From Paenibacillus sp. 37 (GTDB lineage Bacteria; Bacillota; Bacilli; Paenibacillales; Paenibacillaceae): DNA of 64,000 bases. Both the position numbers and the translations under genes were made by a program. Where the stretch lies: the NCBI RefSeq assembly GCF_008386395.1, contig NZ_CP043761.1, positions 620,001 to 684,000 on the forward strand. The letters are read 5' to 3'. A model generated the notes under the pieces. The model ran no database searches. It was not told the DNA's origin and saw nothing but the letters and a program-made list of their open reading frames with translations. Of this stretch, positions 1-8,560 are shown in pieces; position 1 is the first letter of the stretch, and every line of letters begins with the position of its first letter.

Positions 1-2
1 CT

Positions 3-776
3 GTGGAACGGCTCCAGACCAGACCTGCCCTTTCCGGAATCGACCTTGTTCTCTATGTCCATTCCTTTCAGGTGCAGACACCGAGCGATTACAGGCTTTT
101 GCAGCGTGTCCTCCAGCGCTTAGGGCTGGAACATGTACCGTTCTATGGCATATCCCAAATGAACTGTGCATCGTCGATAGCCGCTCTTCAATGGCTTGAG
201 CGAATCTCGCAAACGCAGCCTCACATTCGGAATGTGTTGTTGATCTGTGCGGATCAATTCAATTTTTTGCCTCCCGAATGGCGCTATCTGCGCAAATCGG
301 CCATTCTGGGTGATTCTGCCGTAGCTGTTCTATTGAGCAGAGAGAGCTGTCAGCATGTCGTTCAGGCGGCGCATGTACTGCGAGATACCCGGTTCCATAC
401 TGGTTATCATGCAACCGCCGATGAGATCTCGGCATTTAACCGATTGTATGTGGACCATATCATTCAAGGGATGGAAGAGCTGCTGTCAACGCAAGGCCTG
501 AGTTTCGAAGATGTGGATCATATTTTTCCCCATAATGTGAACTGGACTACCTGGAAGGAATTCTCGCGACGTACGGGAGTTGGACTTGAACGGATATATC
601 TGGATAACATTCAGCGAATCGGACATACCTTTTCCACCGACCCGTTCATTAACCTGAGTTCGGGATTTGAGCAGGACTGGGTGTGCAGGAAGGGGCACTC
701 CATCATGGTCAGTATCGGGCTCGGCAGTTTTTTTGGTTTTGCACTGGTGGAGCATGGAGGATGCGAAGAAGAATGA
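3..776 (+). CDS. KAS III-like 3-oxoacyl-ACP synthase, 5' end outside window
   Basis: Thiolase-fold condensing enzyme of the FabH/KAS III type, which joins an acyl-CoA or acyl-carrier starter to an extender by decarboxylative condensation. Only the last ~257 residues are in the window; comparison with the usual ~330 residues suggests 65-75 N-terminal residues lie to the left, so the GTG at position 3 is probably internal. Visible: nucleophile region ISQMNCASS with Cys55 (window numbering) and active-site His177 in FPHNVN. The usual Asn of the GNTS motif is His208 (GHTFSTDPFIN), an unusual Cys-His-His set. First visible gene of a ten-gene operon, 9 nt before the next gene. Substrate unknown. 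Confidence 0.8.
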   Translation: MERLQTRPALSGIDLVLYVHSFQVQTPSDYRLLQRVLQRLGLEHVPFYGISQMNCASSIAALQWLERISQTQPHIRNVLLICADQFNFLPPEWRYLRKSAILGDSAVAVLLSRESCQHVVQAAHVLRDTRFHTGYHATADEISAFNRLYVDHIIQGMEELLSTQGLSFEDVDHIFPHNVNWTTWKEFSRRTGVGLERIYLDNIQRIGHTFSTDPFINLSSGFEQDWVCRKGHSIMVSIGLGSFFGFALVEHGGCEEE

Positions 777-785
777 ACAGGAGGA

Positions 786-1514
786 ATGACAATGCACGTT
801 ATTGAATTCCAGGGCCCAGATGCAAAGCCCGTCGGATCAAAAGCAGCAGGCAACCCCGTTGCTCCGATATCGGAAATGTTGGAGGCAAAAACCTTGCTGG
901 TGAACAATCGTCCAGTGCTTTTGGCAACAGGTCCATACGTGCTCGCGACCGCTCATCTCATTGAACAAGATGCTTTACTTTGGCATGAAGAATCAGCTGG
1001 GCTGTATCGTTGGAACCAACTACATGCCGTTCATGTACAGGATCGGATGCTGGAGCCCTCCGGATTACTGTTATACCGGGTACAGCCGAATGAGGGTGAG
1101 AAGGCTGAGATATCAGGCGAGAAAGTGACCTCGAATGAGCTGAGAACACGCCTGCTTGAGTTCCGGGTAGAGCTGTGCAAGGTTGGATTGGAGCAGGTTC
1201 GCAGGCATTTGTCGGTGCGAATATCGGGGGGGCAATCCACGTTTCAGCACCAGCTCGTGAAAGGCATGGTCGCTGACATCCTGACAACGCTCTACATGGC
1301 GGAAACATTGCCTGAGGAACGTTTTCTCTCAGCAAATCCAGGTCTTCCATCGGTCCGGGTTCATGCGTGGATACATCAGGAATTGGACGAAGCCTTCAGA
1401 CAGATTCAACGTCTTGGCGGCGGTTTCGGTTTTTTGAGACATGGCGTATCTGCATATACATATGCAGGCCAACTGGTGAAAAACATGCTGTTGCCAGCTA
1501 AGGAGGAATATTGA
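786..1514 (+). CDS. Acyl-CoA-dehydrogenase-like protein, C-terminal-domain type, degenerate
   Basis: 242 residues. The second half looks like the all-helical C-terminal domain of acyl-CoA dehydrogenases: a segment ISGGQSTFQHQLVKGMVADI at about residues 145-165 resembles the family's substrate/FAD-side helix, and QRLGGGFGFLR near 215-225 resembles the conserved Q-hGG-G-G motif. The first ~115 residues match no recognised acyl-CoA dehydrogenase N-terminal fold and no YEGT glutamate is seen, so independent catalysis is doubtful. Its stop overlaps the start of a full acyl-CoA dehydrogenase by one base (TGATG), suggesting translational coupling and perhaps a heteromer. Could instead be an unrelated helical protein. 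SD-like GGAGG lies just before ATG 786. Confidence 0.5.
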   Translation: MTMHVIEFQGPDAKPVGSKAAGNPVAPISEMLEAKTLLVNNRPVLLATGPYVLATAHLIEQDALLWHEESAGLYRWNQLHAVHVQDRMLEPSGLLLYRVQPNEGEKAEISGEKVTSNELRTRLLEFRVELCKVGLEQVRRHLSVRISGGQSTFQHQLVKGMVADILTTLYMAETLPEERFLSANPGLPSVRVHAWIHQELDEAFRQIQRLGGGFGFLRHGVSAYTYAGQLVKNMLLPAKEEY

Positions 1515-2671
1515 TGATTACTCCATCAACGATTGCGATTTTCGAGCAAGTGATGAAGCAGTATGCTGCGGAGCTTCGTCAGATCGGCCTGACGATTGAC
1601 CAGGAGCCAGACCGGCTCACCGAGTTTTTGCACACGTCTGCCCTGCAGGCCATCAATCATATGATGATTCCCCCGGAGTATGGCGGCCAGCCAATTGTAA
1701 CCATAGGTCAGGATCGATATTATGGACTCTCTTCACTGGAAAGAGTCATTACGATCGAGCAGTTGTCCGCAGGAGATGCGGGCGTTTTTCTGGGAGGACC
1801 TGGTCCTTCCATGTCCAGCATCGTCATGATTGACTTGGGCGATGAGGAACAGAAGGAGCGCTTTTATAGCCACTTTCTGAAAGGTCCAGCCTGGGCTGTT
1901 TTTGCCTTGTCAGAGCCGGAGAAGGGTTCAGATGCCACTGAGATCAGCACGCGGATTACGCGACATCCGGATGGGGGAATGGAGCTAACCGGACATAAAT
2001 TCTACATTGGGAACGGACACCGGGCGAGTATTGGACTGGTATTCGCCCAGACCAATCGTACGCCTCTGGGCATTCAGGTGGCTATAGTTGATCCTTCTGT
2101 GCCAGGTTTCTCAGCAACCCCGCTGGACACGATGGGGCTTCGCGGTCTGCAACTCAGCCATCTGCAATTCGAGGCCTTCCCACTGGAAGAGAAAGATATT
2201 CTGGGTCGTCACCTAAGCCCAACCAAGCGTGGACTGTGGGGAGCACTGCGTACATTCCACCGGATGCGCCCTAGCGTGGCGGCTTTGGCGCTTGGTGTTG
2301 CACAGGCTGCATATGATTATGTTGTAGAGCATAGAACGATCTTTACAGAACGTGAAAAGACAGAACTGGAGCGACTGGAGATGCGTCTGCATGCGCTGCG
2401 CAGCATGATTCGGAATGCAGCAGCAGAGATTGACCATGATGCGAATAAGGGATATCTGGCTTCCCTCAGTAAAATACGGGCTGCGTCCGTTTCCGAAGAA
2501 GCGACGGAATGGGCACTGGAGATGATGGGGCCAGGTTCCTTACTGGAGCATCCTCTGCTGAACAAATGGTATCGCGATGCAAGGGCCTTTGAGTTCATGG
2601 AAGGCACAACGTCCATTCAGAAGATAAACGTTTTTCAGGCGTATGCCAACGGGAAGATGCAGCATGTCTGA
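1514..2671 (+). CDS. Acyl-CoA dehydrogenase family protein
   Basis: FAD-dependent acyl-CoA (or acyl-carrier) alpha,beta-dehydrogenase, 385 residues, full family length. Visible: FALSEPEKGSDA (FAD/substrate loop of the middle domain, about 130), the beta-barrel domain to about 230, the helical C-terminal domain, and the catalytic-glutamate motif MEGTTSIQ with Glu363. ATG 1514 was chosen because AGGAGG at 1501-1506 gives a 7-nt spacing; the preceding TTG codon is less likely. It overlaps the previous gene by 1 nt and the next by 8 nt. In this operon it probably introduces a double bond into a carrier- or CoA-bound acyl chain; the substrate is not deducible. Confidence 0.88.
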   Translation: MITPSTIAIFEQVMKQYAAELRQIGLTIDQEPDRLTEFLHTSALQAINHMMIPPEYGGQPIVTIGQDRYYGLSSLERVITIEQLSAGDAGVFLGGPGPSMSSIVMIDLGDEEQKERFYSHFLKGPAWAVFALSEPEKGSDATEISTRITRHPDGGMELTGHKFYIGNGHRASIGLVFAQTNRTPLGIQVAIVDPSVPGFSATPLDTMGLRGLQLSHLQFEAFPLEEKDILGRHLSPTKRGLWGALRTFHRMRPSVAALALGVAQAAYDYVVEHRTIFTEREKTELERLEMRLHALRSMIRNAAAEIDHDANKGYLASLSKIRAASVSEEATEWALEMMGPGSLLEHPLLNKWYRDARAFEFMEGTTSIQKINVFQAYANGKMQHV

Positions 2672-3632
2672 TTCACTTCATGATGATATTGGCGCACCAA
2701 TCTATGTGGATCATATTTGCTGGCTTACTGCGGAGGATCATCTGTACTCGCTGGATTGGCCAACACCGGATGATTATGTTTACGTATCACCGCACATATA
2801 TATGGAGGATCACTATTATGGTCGCGTGGGAACGCTGACTCGCTCCCTTATGGCAGACGGGAGACGGGTGACAGCCGGTGATCTTGCGCTTATGGTGCTG
2901 GAGCAGTTGGGTACAAAGCCGCATTGGGATTGGTTGATCCTTGCCCAGACCTGTCCGGAACGTCATGCGCTGAATGCTCCACTTGCCCGAATGCTTGAAA
3001 CGGCCCCGTGGCGAGTTGATCATCCACTTGGTATTACCCATATGGGTGCGCTCGCAGGCACCGAGGCCATTCAGGTTGCTCTTTGGAGCATGCTTCCTAA
3101 CGAACGGACTGCGATTGTGCTGGTGGAGCAGCGAATTCTCCATGACGATGGACAGATTGGATATGGTCAACCATCTGAACCTAAGGGTGATTTGGGTGAC
3201 ATGGCGGTGGCGCTTGAGGCAGGCCTTGGTCAAGGAGCGTTGCAGATACACTATGCGGGAAAACGGATCATCAGATCGGATGATGCCACGGCTTTTGCAT
3301 CCGAGGCACTCGGCATGATCCGCGAATGGATCGATAGCCATGCAGCCGTGCATGTCATTCTTCAGTCGAGACTGGGATTACGTCTCAATGGCAGTTCTGT
3401 TTTGTATATTTCGCCTTCCAAGACCATCTGCGTTCCACGCACCGATTATCAGAGCGGTGATGTATGGATACAGCTGGCAGATAAGCTAGAGCGGGGTATC
3501 ATCAGGCCGGATGATCGAGTCATGCTGGTCTCGTGGGATGACGATCGGGTGATATCTGCTTGTTGCGTGCATGTGATACGTCTGCCGATCCTCAACAGGC
3601 TTACAATAAATCAAGAAATCAAGACTTCATGA
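2664..3632 (+). CDS. KAS-like thiolase-fold protein without catalytic Cys
   Basis: 322 residues from ATG 2664, overlapping the previous stop. The stretch ITHMGALAGTEAIQVAL (about 124-140) lines up with the nucleophile elbow of the KAS III-like protein at the left end (ISQMNCASS...), followed by a similar hydrophobic strand. The residue aligned with the nucleophile is Ala129, so condensing activity is not expected. The FabH His and Asn motifs are not recognisable either. By analogy with chain-length factors it may be the silent half of a heterodimer with the first gene (inference). Another upstream ATG (2643) has no ribosome-binding site. Sure of divergence, moderately sure of fold. Confidence 0.55.
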   Translation: MSDSLHDDIGAPIYVDHICWLTAEDHLYSLDWPTPDDYVYVSPHIYMEDHYYGRVGTLTRSLMADGRRVTAGDLALMVLEQLGTKPHWDWLILAQTCPERHALNAPLARMLETAPWRVDHPLGITHMGALAGTEAIQVALWSMLPNERTAIVLVEQRILHDDGQIGYGQPSEPKGDLGDMAVALEAGLGQGALQIHYAGKRIIRSDDATAFASEALGMIREWIDSHAAVHVILQSRLGLRLNGSSVLYISPSKTICVPRTDYQSGDVWIQLADKLERGIIRPDDRVMLVSWDDDRVISACCVHVIRLPILNRLTINQEIKTS

Positions 3633-3650
3633 ATTATGGAGGTGAACCCC

Positions 3651-5039
3651 ATGCAGGGGATCGATTATACGGCCGGCTCGATCCATCGTTTGTTATTCCG
3701 TACGGCCGTTCCGATGCTACTCGCTTCTCTGGTTAACGTGATTACACAAATGGCCAATGTATTTTTCCTGGGTCATACGAGTCAAAGTGTATTATATGTG
3801 CTCTCATTGTATATTCCTGTCTCATTCGTCATGATTGCCATCATCGAAGCGATGCAACTGTCTGTTCAGGTAGCGGTAGCGCGCAGTCGTGCCGGGGGCT
3901 CTCGTGCATTTACCCAGCTATTCGTGCACATGATGGGCAGTGCAATGCTGCTTGCCATTCTGACCGGGGGAATTGTGATGTTAATGACCCCTGTGCTTTC
4001 ATGGTTTTACCGTGTGCCTGCCGACATTGGGCCCATGTTTACGCTGTACGTAGGGGGAATGATGGCAGTGAGCATCCCGGCTGTCCTGGCTGCAGTGACC
4101 AGTGCGGCGTTACGAGGGCTGGGCCGGGCACAGGCAGCGTCGTGGAACGCAGTTGGGATGGCGATGCTAAACATTGCTCTTGTGTATACATTTGTGTCGG
4201 TCTTCGGGTTGGATCTGAAGGGCATCATCTATGCTAACCTAATCACTTCCGTCTTGTCCTTGGCTATCTCTCTGCTCATTCTGTTCATTCGTCGGGAAAT
4301 GATCTTTGAACGCTTTGCTTTTGCAAAAAAACATCTGATGGCCCTCAGGCATGTCGGTATTCCTGTGTTCATCTCGTACTGCATGATTTTTCTGAGTACA
4401 TTTTTTTTTAATAAAATTGTCAGTCACTTTGGCGAAGGGGCGGTTGCTGGCTTTGGCGTTGGTTATCGAATTCAGACGATGGCGATCCTGCCGGGTATCG
4501 TCATTGGGTCGGCCATCGGCATTATCATCAATCATAATTTGCAATCACCACACCGGCCAAGGGCCTATGCAAGTTATCGCCAAGGTCTGTTGCAATCCTT
4601 TGTTCTGTACGTGATCATTGCCGTTGCCGTCTGGATCTGGCGAGACCCGCTTATCGCATTTCTGATCGAAGACGCGGCAACCCGAGCAGAAGCAGCACAG
4701 TATTTGTCCATCGTAGCTCTTTCCTATATTGGCATGGGTCCCATGATGACAACGTTGCTAACGATGGAACAGAGCGGGCGCGGATATCAGGCCATACTCC
4801 TGAATGCGGTGTATTTTCTGATTATTATCGTCCTTGGCTGGGGATTGACTCGGGCCTTCAATGAGGTTACTTACTTCTATGCGGTGATTGCTGGCATGAA
4901 TGTGGTCGGCATGTCGTCGTTCTTCCTGCCTTTCATGCGAATGCTGAAGCGGGAATATGTGGAGTCGTCTGCGGATAAGGACATCAGTACAGAAGGTGAA
5001 GCGACGTTGCCGAATAAGAGCTATTCCACACAGACTTGA
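3651..5039 (+). CDS. MATE family multidrug/metabolite exporter
   Basis: 462-residue polytopic membrane protein with about 12 hydrophobic helices in two halves, typical MATE length, acting as an Na+- or H+-coupled exporter. Opening segment (RLLFRTAVPMLLASLVNVI, then ANVFFLGHTS) is the family signature; a second such repeat starts near residue 230 (ALRHVGIPVFISYCMIF). Start: ATG 3651, preceded by GGAGGTGA at 3638-3645; the in-frame ATG at 3636 lies before that site and is unlikely. 18 nt after the KAS-like gene and 27 nt before the ureohydrolase, so it is probably the exporter of the cluster product. Confidence 0.9.
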   Translation: MQGIDYTAGSIHRLLFRTAVPMLLASLVNVITQMANVFFLGHTSQSVLYVLSLYIPVSFVMIAIIEAMQLSVQVAVARSRAGGSRAFTQLFVHMMGSAMLLAILTGGIVMLMTPVLSWFYRVPADIGPMFTLYVGGMMAVSIPAVLAAVTSAALRGLGRAQAASWNAVGMAMLNIALVYTFVSVFGLDLKGIIYANLITSVLSLAISLLILFIRREMIFERFAFAKKHLMALRHVGIPVFISYCMIFLSTFFFNKIVSHFGEGAVAGFGVGYRIQTMAILPGIVIGSAIGIIINHNLQSPHRPRAYASYRQGLLQSFVLYVIIAVAVWIWRDPLIAFLIEDAATRAEAAQYLSIVALSYIGMGPMMTTLLTMEQSGRGYQAILLNAVYFLIIIVLGWGLTRAFNEVTYFYAVIAGMNVVGMSSFFLPFMRMLKREYVESSADKDISTEGEATLPNKSYSTQT

Positions 5040-5066
5040 CTCTAACTACGTACAGGAGGTTTTTGC

Positions 5067-6248
5067 ATGACAACATCAGAACCTGCTTATCTGGTACGTC
5101 GCATTGCAGATGCGTGGATCGCTGCGGATGAAACGTTCAGCCAGTTTTATGAGCTGGAACCTGCGAAAGAGCTGGAGCCACAACGCCCCCCGGATTTGCC
5201 GGGGGTGGAACCTGCGGAAGCGCCTTTTTTTTTGTATGAGCCTCTTATCGGTCATGGGGCTCCTCAACTGGGGATCTTGGGTATCCCTCATTCTGGTGGG
5301 ACAAGCATGTTAAACTCCTCCGTTGCCGGACTTGCGCATGCGTTACGCGTAGAATCGTGGAAAAAGGTCATCTATCCATCGTTACAAGAGTCCGGGAATT
5401 CGAGCTTGTACGATATTGGAAGTGGGAGACGATTGCTTGAGAGCGTAGCCATGCAGGATTGGGGTACTTGTCTTATGAATGAAGCGGAGGCGGATACAGC
5501 TGTTCCTTATCAAAAGGGGCTTGCGGCGGCACTGGATCATGCGCTGGATCAACAGGCACTATTGTGTTGTATTGGCGGAGACCATTCCATTACGCATGCC
5601 GTGCTTCAGATGATGGCAAAGGCCCCGGGCAGTCGAAGAGTGCTGGTCCAGTTCGATGCCCATCATGATTGCGGTATCGATGCCATCCATCAGGAGCAAC
5701 CCAGTCACTCCAATTTTGTGAGACATTTGCTAGAGCAGGATACGGTTGCTGCTGTTGTACAGATTGGCCTGCGTGGTCTTCGCTCAGCAGATCAGATGTA
5801 CAGCCATCCTGGCTTGATTCAAATATCGGCAGAGCATATGACACCCGAGAGGGTGAGCCATGTTCTGAACGAGGTAAGGCAGAAGTACGATGTCGACTCG
5901 GCTTATTTAACTTTTGATTTGGATTCCCTTGATCCGGGAAGCTTCCCGTTTGTTGATTTTCCGATTGCTGCAGGACCGACGTGGCAGAATATTCGAGACT
6001 GCGTTATTGCAGCGCTGGAAGTCCCGTTATCTTATGAAGGGATGGACATGGTTGAAGGACAGGGTGTGCAATCGGATCGACACATTCCTGGACAATATGA
6101 GCTGGCGCTTCGAATGTTGGTCTATATGATGGATGGTATCGACCGGAATCGTCGGCGGTTTGAATTGTCTTCTAGAACTAGCGCAGCCAGGGAAGGAATG
6201 CTGTCGGGAACGGGAGTATCCATGAATCAGGATATACAGGAGGTGTAA
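5067..6248 (+). CDS. Arginase/agmatinase-family ureohydrolase
   Basis: 393 residues, cytosolic binuclear-manganese hydrolase that releases urea from a guanidino group. All metal-ligand motifs are visible: GGDHS with His173, FDAHHD with Asp197, His199 and Asp201, and FDLDSLDP with Asp284 and Asp286. About 90 residues longer than typical arginases, mostly at the N-terminus (residues 1-60, acidic and Pro-rich). AGGAGGT sits 7-8 nt before ATG 5067. Its place between an exporter and an acyltransferase points to tailoring rather than arginine catabolism: for example Arg to Orn on a peptide, as known for peptide arginases of the OspR type, or guanidinoalkanoate to amine on a starter unit. The actual substrate is unknown. 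Confidence 0.85.
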   Translation: MTTSEPAYLVRRIADAWIAADETFSQFYELEPAKELEPQRPPDLPGVEPAEAPFFLYEPLIGHGAPQLGILGIPHSGGTSMLNSSVAGLAHALRVESWKKVIYPSLQESGNSSLYDIGSGRRLLESVAMQDWGTCLMNEAEADTAVPYQKGLAAALDHALDQQALLCCIGGDHSITHAVLQMMAKAPGSRRVLVQFDAHHDCGIDAIHQEQPSHSNFVRHLLEQDTVAAVVQIGLRGLRSADQMYSHPGLIQISAEHMTPERVSHVLNEVRQKYDVDSAYLTFDLDSLDPGSFPFVDFPIAAGPTWQNIRDCVIAALEVPLSYEGMDMVEGQGVQSDRHIPGQYELALRMLVYMMDGIDRNRRRFELSSRTSAAREGMLSGTGVSMNQDIQEV

Positions 6249-6250
6249 GG

Positions 6251-7228
6251 ATGGAGGATTTTCATACATTATATACGTTACATAAGGAACAGGTCAGGGA
6301 GGAGTTGTATAGGGAAAAGACAAACGGAATTCAACTGGGATTCTTCTATGCGCTAATGAATATTGTTAAGGAGCTTGCACCACTTCAACCGGAATCGTCA
6401 CCGGAGTCGATCTGGATGGATTATCTGGCTTTTTTGCGGACGGTTGACGAACACAAAAAAAGCCCGTACTCCTTTATGGATTGGGATGAAGTCGAGGGGC
6501 TTGAACATTTGCAAGCGACTTTGCAGGAAGGTGGGGCTTTGTTGACATGGCATTATGGATTCGTCCGGCATAATATGATCACCATCGGACAGGAGATTCG
6601 CGCAGGCCACATGAAGTCCGGATTACCCTTCTATCTTGTGGCTGAGCAGGGCACCGTAGAGCAGGAACAGAAGCTGTCGTCATGGAATACCCTACGTCAG
6701 TTTGCAGGTGCTGATCTGTTGAATGCCGAGGATGAGATGATTGGCATACGATTATATTCTCATTTGCGGAAGGGAGGTTCATTCAACCTTTTCGTAGATG
6801 GTCAGACCGGGTTCAACGCGGATAATCGCGCAGTGGAGCTCCCTTTCCTGAGTTCACGCATCCGGACGAGGAGCGGTATTTTTCGTATTTTAGCCAAGAC
6901 ACGCAAGCCTGTATGCCCCTATTTCATGACATTGACTGAAGATTTTCGTTCTAAAATTGTTTTCTTGCCGCCTTTCATCTTAGAAGGGGATATTCAGGAA
7001 TCAGCAGGACGTGTATATGAGCCGTTTCGCAATCAACTGCTGAAGCAGCCTGCATTATGGAGATTCTGGGACCGTCACCATCAGCAAGTGATTCACTGGA
7101 AAGAGGATGAGACTAATCTTCATTCAACGGAAGCTGAGAGTCAGGTGGACTGGTTCTCCAAGCCGCTGGAGGGATTCGGTCAGCTTGGACTGAACACCGA
7201 GAGTGGCATGATCTACAATTTGGGTTAA
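6251..7228 (+). CDS. LpxL/HtrB-like (LPLAT-fold) acyltransferase, predicted
   Basis: 325 residues, no signal peptide. The pattern resembles lysophospholipid acyltransferases of the LpxL/HtrB branch: a GGALLTWHYGFVRHN block near residues 97-111 with the candidate catalytic His, LRKGGSFNLFVDGQ around 170-185, ELPFLSSRIRTRSGIFRILAKT around 195-216, then KPVCPYFMT. These match the order of the family blocks (H-x4-acid-like site, glycine-rich strand, v-FfG loop, a-lA-tgapvvp). LpxL itself is a Gram-negative lipid A enzyme, so here it more likely acylates the cluster product or a related acceptor. 2 nt after the ureohydrolase, with AGGAGGTG upstream. Family call is by motif only. Confidence 0.6.
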   Translation: MEDFHTLYTLHKEQVREELYREKTNGIQLGFFYALMNIVKELAPLQPESSPESIWMDYLAFLRTVDEHKKSPYSFMDWDEVEGLEHLQATLQEGGALLTWHYGFVRHNMITIGQEIRAGHMKSGLPFYLVAEQGTVEQEQKLSSWNTLRQFAGADLLNAEDEMIGIRLYSHLRKGGSFNLFVDGQTGFNADNRAVELPFLSSRIRTRSGIFRILAKTRKPVCPYFMTLTEDFRSKIVFLPPFILEGDIQESAGRVYEPFRNQLLKQPALWRFWDRHHQQVIHWKEDETNLHSTEAESQVDWFSKPLEGFGQLGLNTESGMIYNLG

Positions 7229-7252
7229 CCGTCAGATAAGGGGGAGGCAAGA

Positions 7253-8560
7253 ATGCAGTCTTTCATTACGGAGCAGTACAATCGTCTATCGGTCCATGTG
7301 ATGCCAACAAGCCAATACGCCAACTGTTATCTCCACCTGGGTATCGTTAACGAACAGGGAAGGATTCCATCAGCGGTGTTTGCAGTCATTGTGCGGCTGC
7401 TTTTCAGGCAGGATTCACTCGGCAAAAGAAAGCTACGGCAGCAACTATGGTCTATGTATGCCGATGAGCTAAGATGCGAATTGGAGCAGAAGGGGGAGAC
7501 TCAGCTCGCATCCATTCGGTTGCGTATCCCTGCAGGGTTGTTGCCCGGGACCGATGCACGGACGCTCGATGCGCTGAAGCTGCTCGCAGATATGTTGTTT
7601 GGATCGAGCCTCCAGGGTGTATTCGATTTTGATGAAGTGCAGATCCAGGAGGAACTTGGTTGGGCAGAACATCATGCTGGCTATGATGTTTCCAATTGGG
7701 ATAAGGTGGTACAGGGGCGTAGTCTGGAATGGCTTGGGTATGCGGAACGAAGCAGGGATGCCGACGTGGAGCAACTGCAACATTGTGTGCGTGATGGTGA
7801 ACTGCAGCAATGGTACCGGGAGGTGCTTTGCAGCCCACTACATATTCATGTGATCGGTGATTTCCAGTCGGATGTGATGATAGCTCAGGTCATGGAGACC
7901 TTTGTGCCATTGCTTGTCACGGCTGAGGGGAGAGCTATCCCATCTGTGATCGGGCATGGTCAATCTACTGAGCGCCGGGAGGAAGGCGAGATGATGCTTG
8001 AGCTGATGGATATTCAGCAATGCAAGATTAATGTGACCTTCACCACCGGGGTTACGTATGGATCGTCGGACTATCCTGCACTGTTTCTTTTTCATTCCCT
8101 GTTTGGCGCTACGCCTGCTTCCAGGCTTCAATCCGAGCTTCGTGAACGAAAGCAATGGGTGTATCAGATCTACAGCACACTGGATGATTATCGGGGAACG
8201 CTTCATGTGACAACGGGAACAAGCAGTGGATATGTGACGGATGTGCTTGAAGCGATAGATGCTGAATGGCTGAGGATATGCAGTGGAGACATTCAGGAAG
8301 TGGAGCTGAATAGAGCGATTCAGAATGTGATGCATTATGTGCAAGTGGGATACGATCTGCCTGAGCAGGTGGTCAACCTTCATATCGATCGATTGCTCAA
8401 CCGGGTCCAGATGACAACTCCGCAATTCCTGGAAGCCATATCCTGCGTTACTGCGGAACAAGTGGCCGAGGTAGCCTCTGGCATGAAAAAGGCTGTCACC
8501 TGGATTTTGTATCCTGAGAGTGAATATTCTGCACCAGTGAAGGAGGTGACTCATGAATAG
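7253..8560 (+). CDS. M16-type peptidase subunit lacking the zinc motif
   Basis: 435 residues with the two-lobe layout of M16 (insulinase/pitrilysin) subunits, like the AlbE/YmfF-type partners. No HxxEH motif exists where it should be (residues 30-60: ...SAVFAVIVRLLFRQD...), so it cannot bind catalytic zinc. The downstream neighbour carries the motif, and the stop of this gene overlaps that start by 8 nt, so the pair is probably an obligate heterodimer, as in other bacterial M16 pairs. GGGGGAGG precedes ATG 7253. Predicted cytosolic; a role in trimming a peptide made or modified by the operon is inferred. Confidence 0.75.
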   Translation: MQSFITEQYNRLSVHVMPTSQYANCYLHLGIVNEQGRIPSAVFAVIVRLLFRQDSLGKRKLRQQLWSMYADELRCELEQKGETQLASIRLRIPAGLLPGTDARTLDALKLLADMLFGSSLQGVFDFDEVQIQEELGWAEHHAGYDVSNWDKVVQGRSLEWLGYAERSRDADVEQLQHCVRDGELQQWYREVLCSPLHIHVIGDFQSDVMIAQVMETFVPLLVTAEGRAIPSVIGHGQSTERREEGEMMLELMDIQQCKINVTFTTGVTYGSSDYPALFLFHSLFGATPASRLQSELRERKQWVYQIYSTLDDYRGTLHVTTGTSSGYVTDVLEAIDAEWLRICSGDIQEVELNRAIQNVMHYVQVGYDLPEQVVNLHIDRLLNRVQMTTPQFLEAISCVTAEQVAEVASGMKKAVTWILYPESEYSAPVKEVTHE

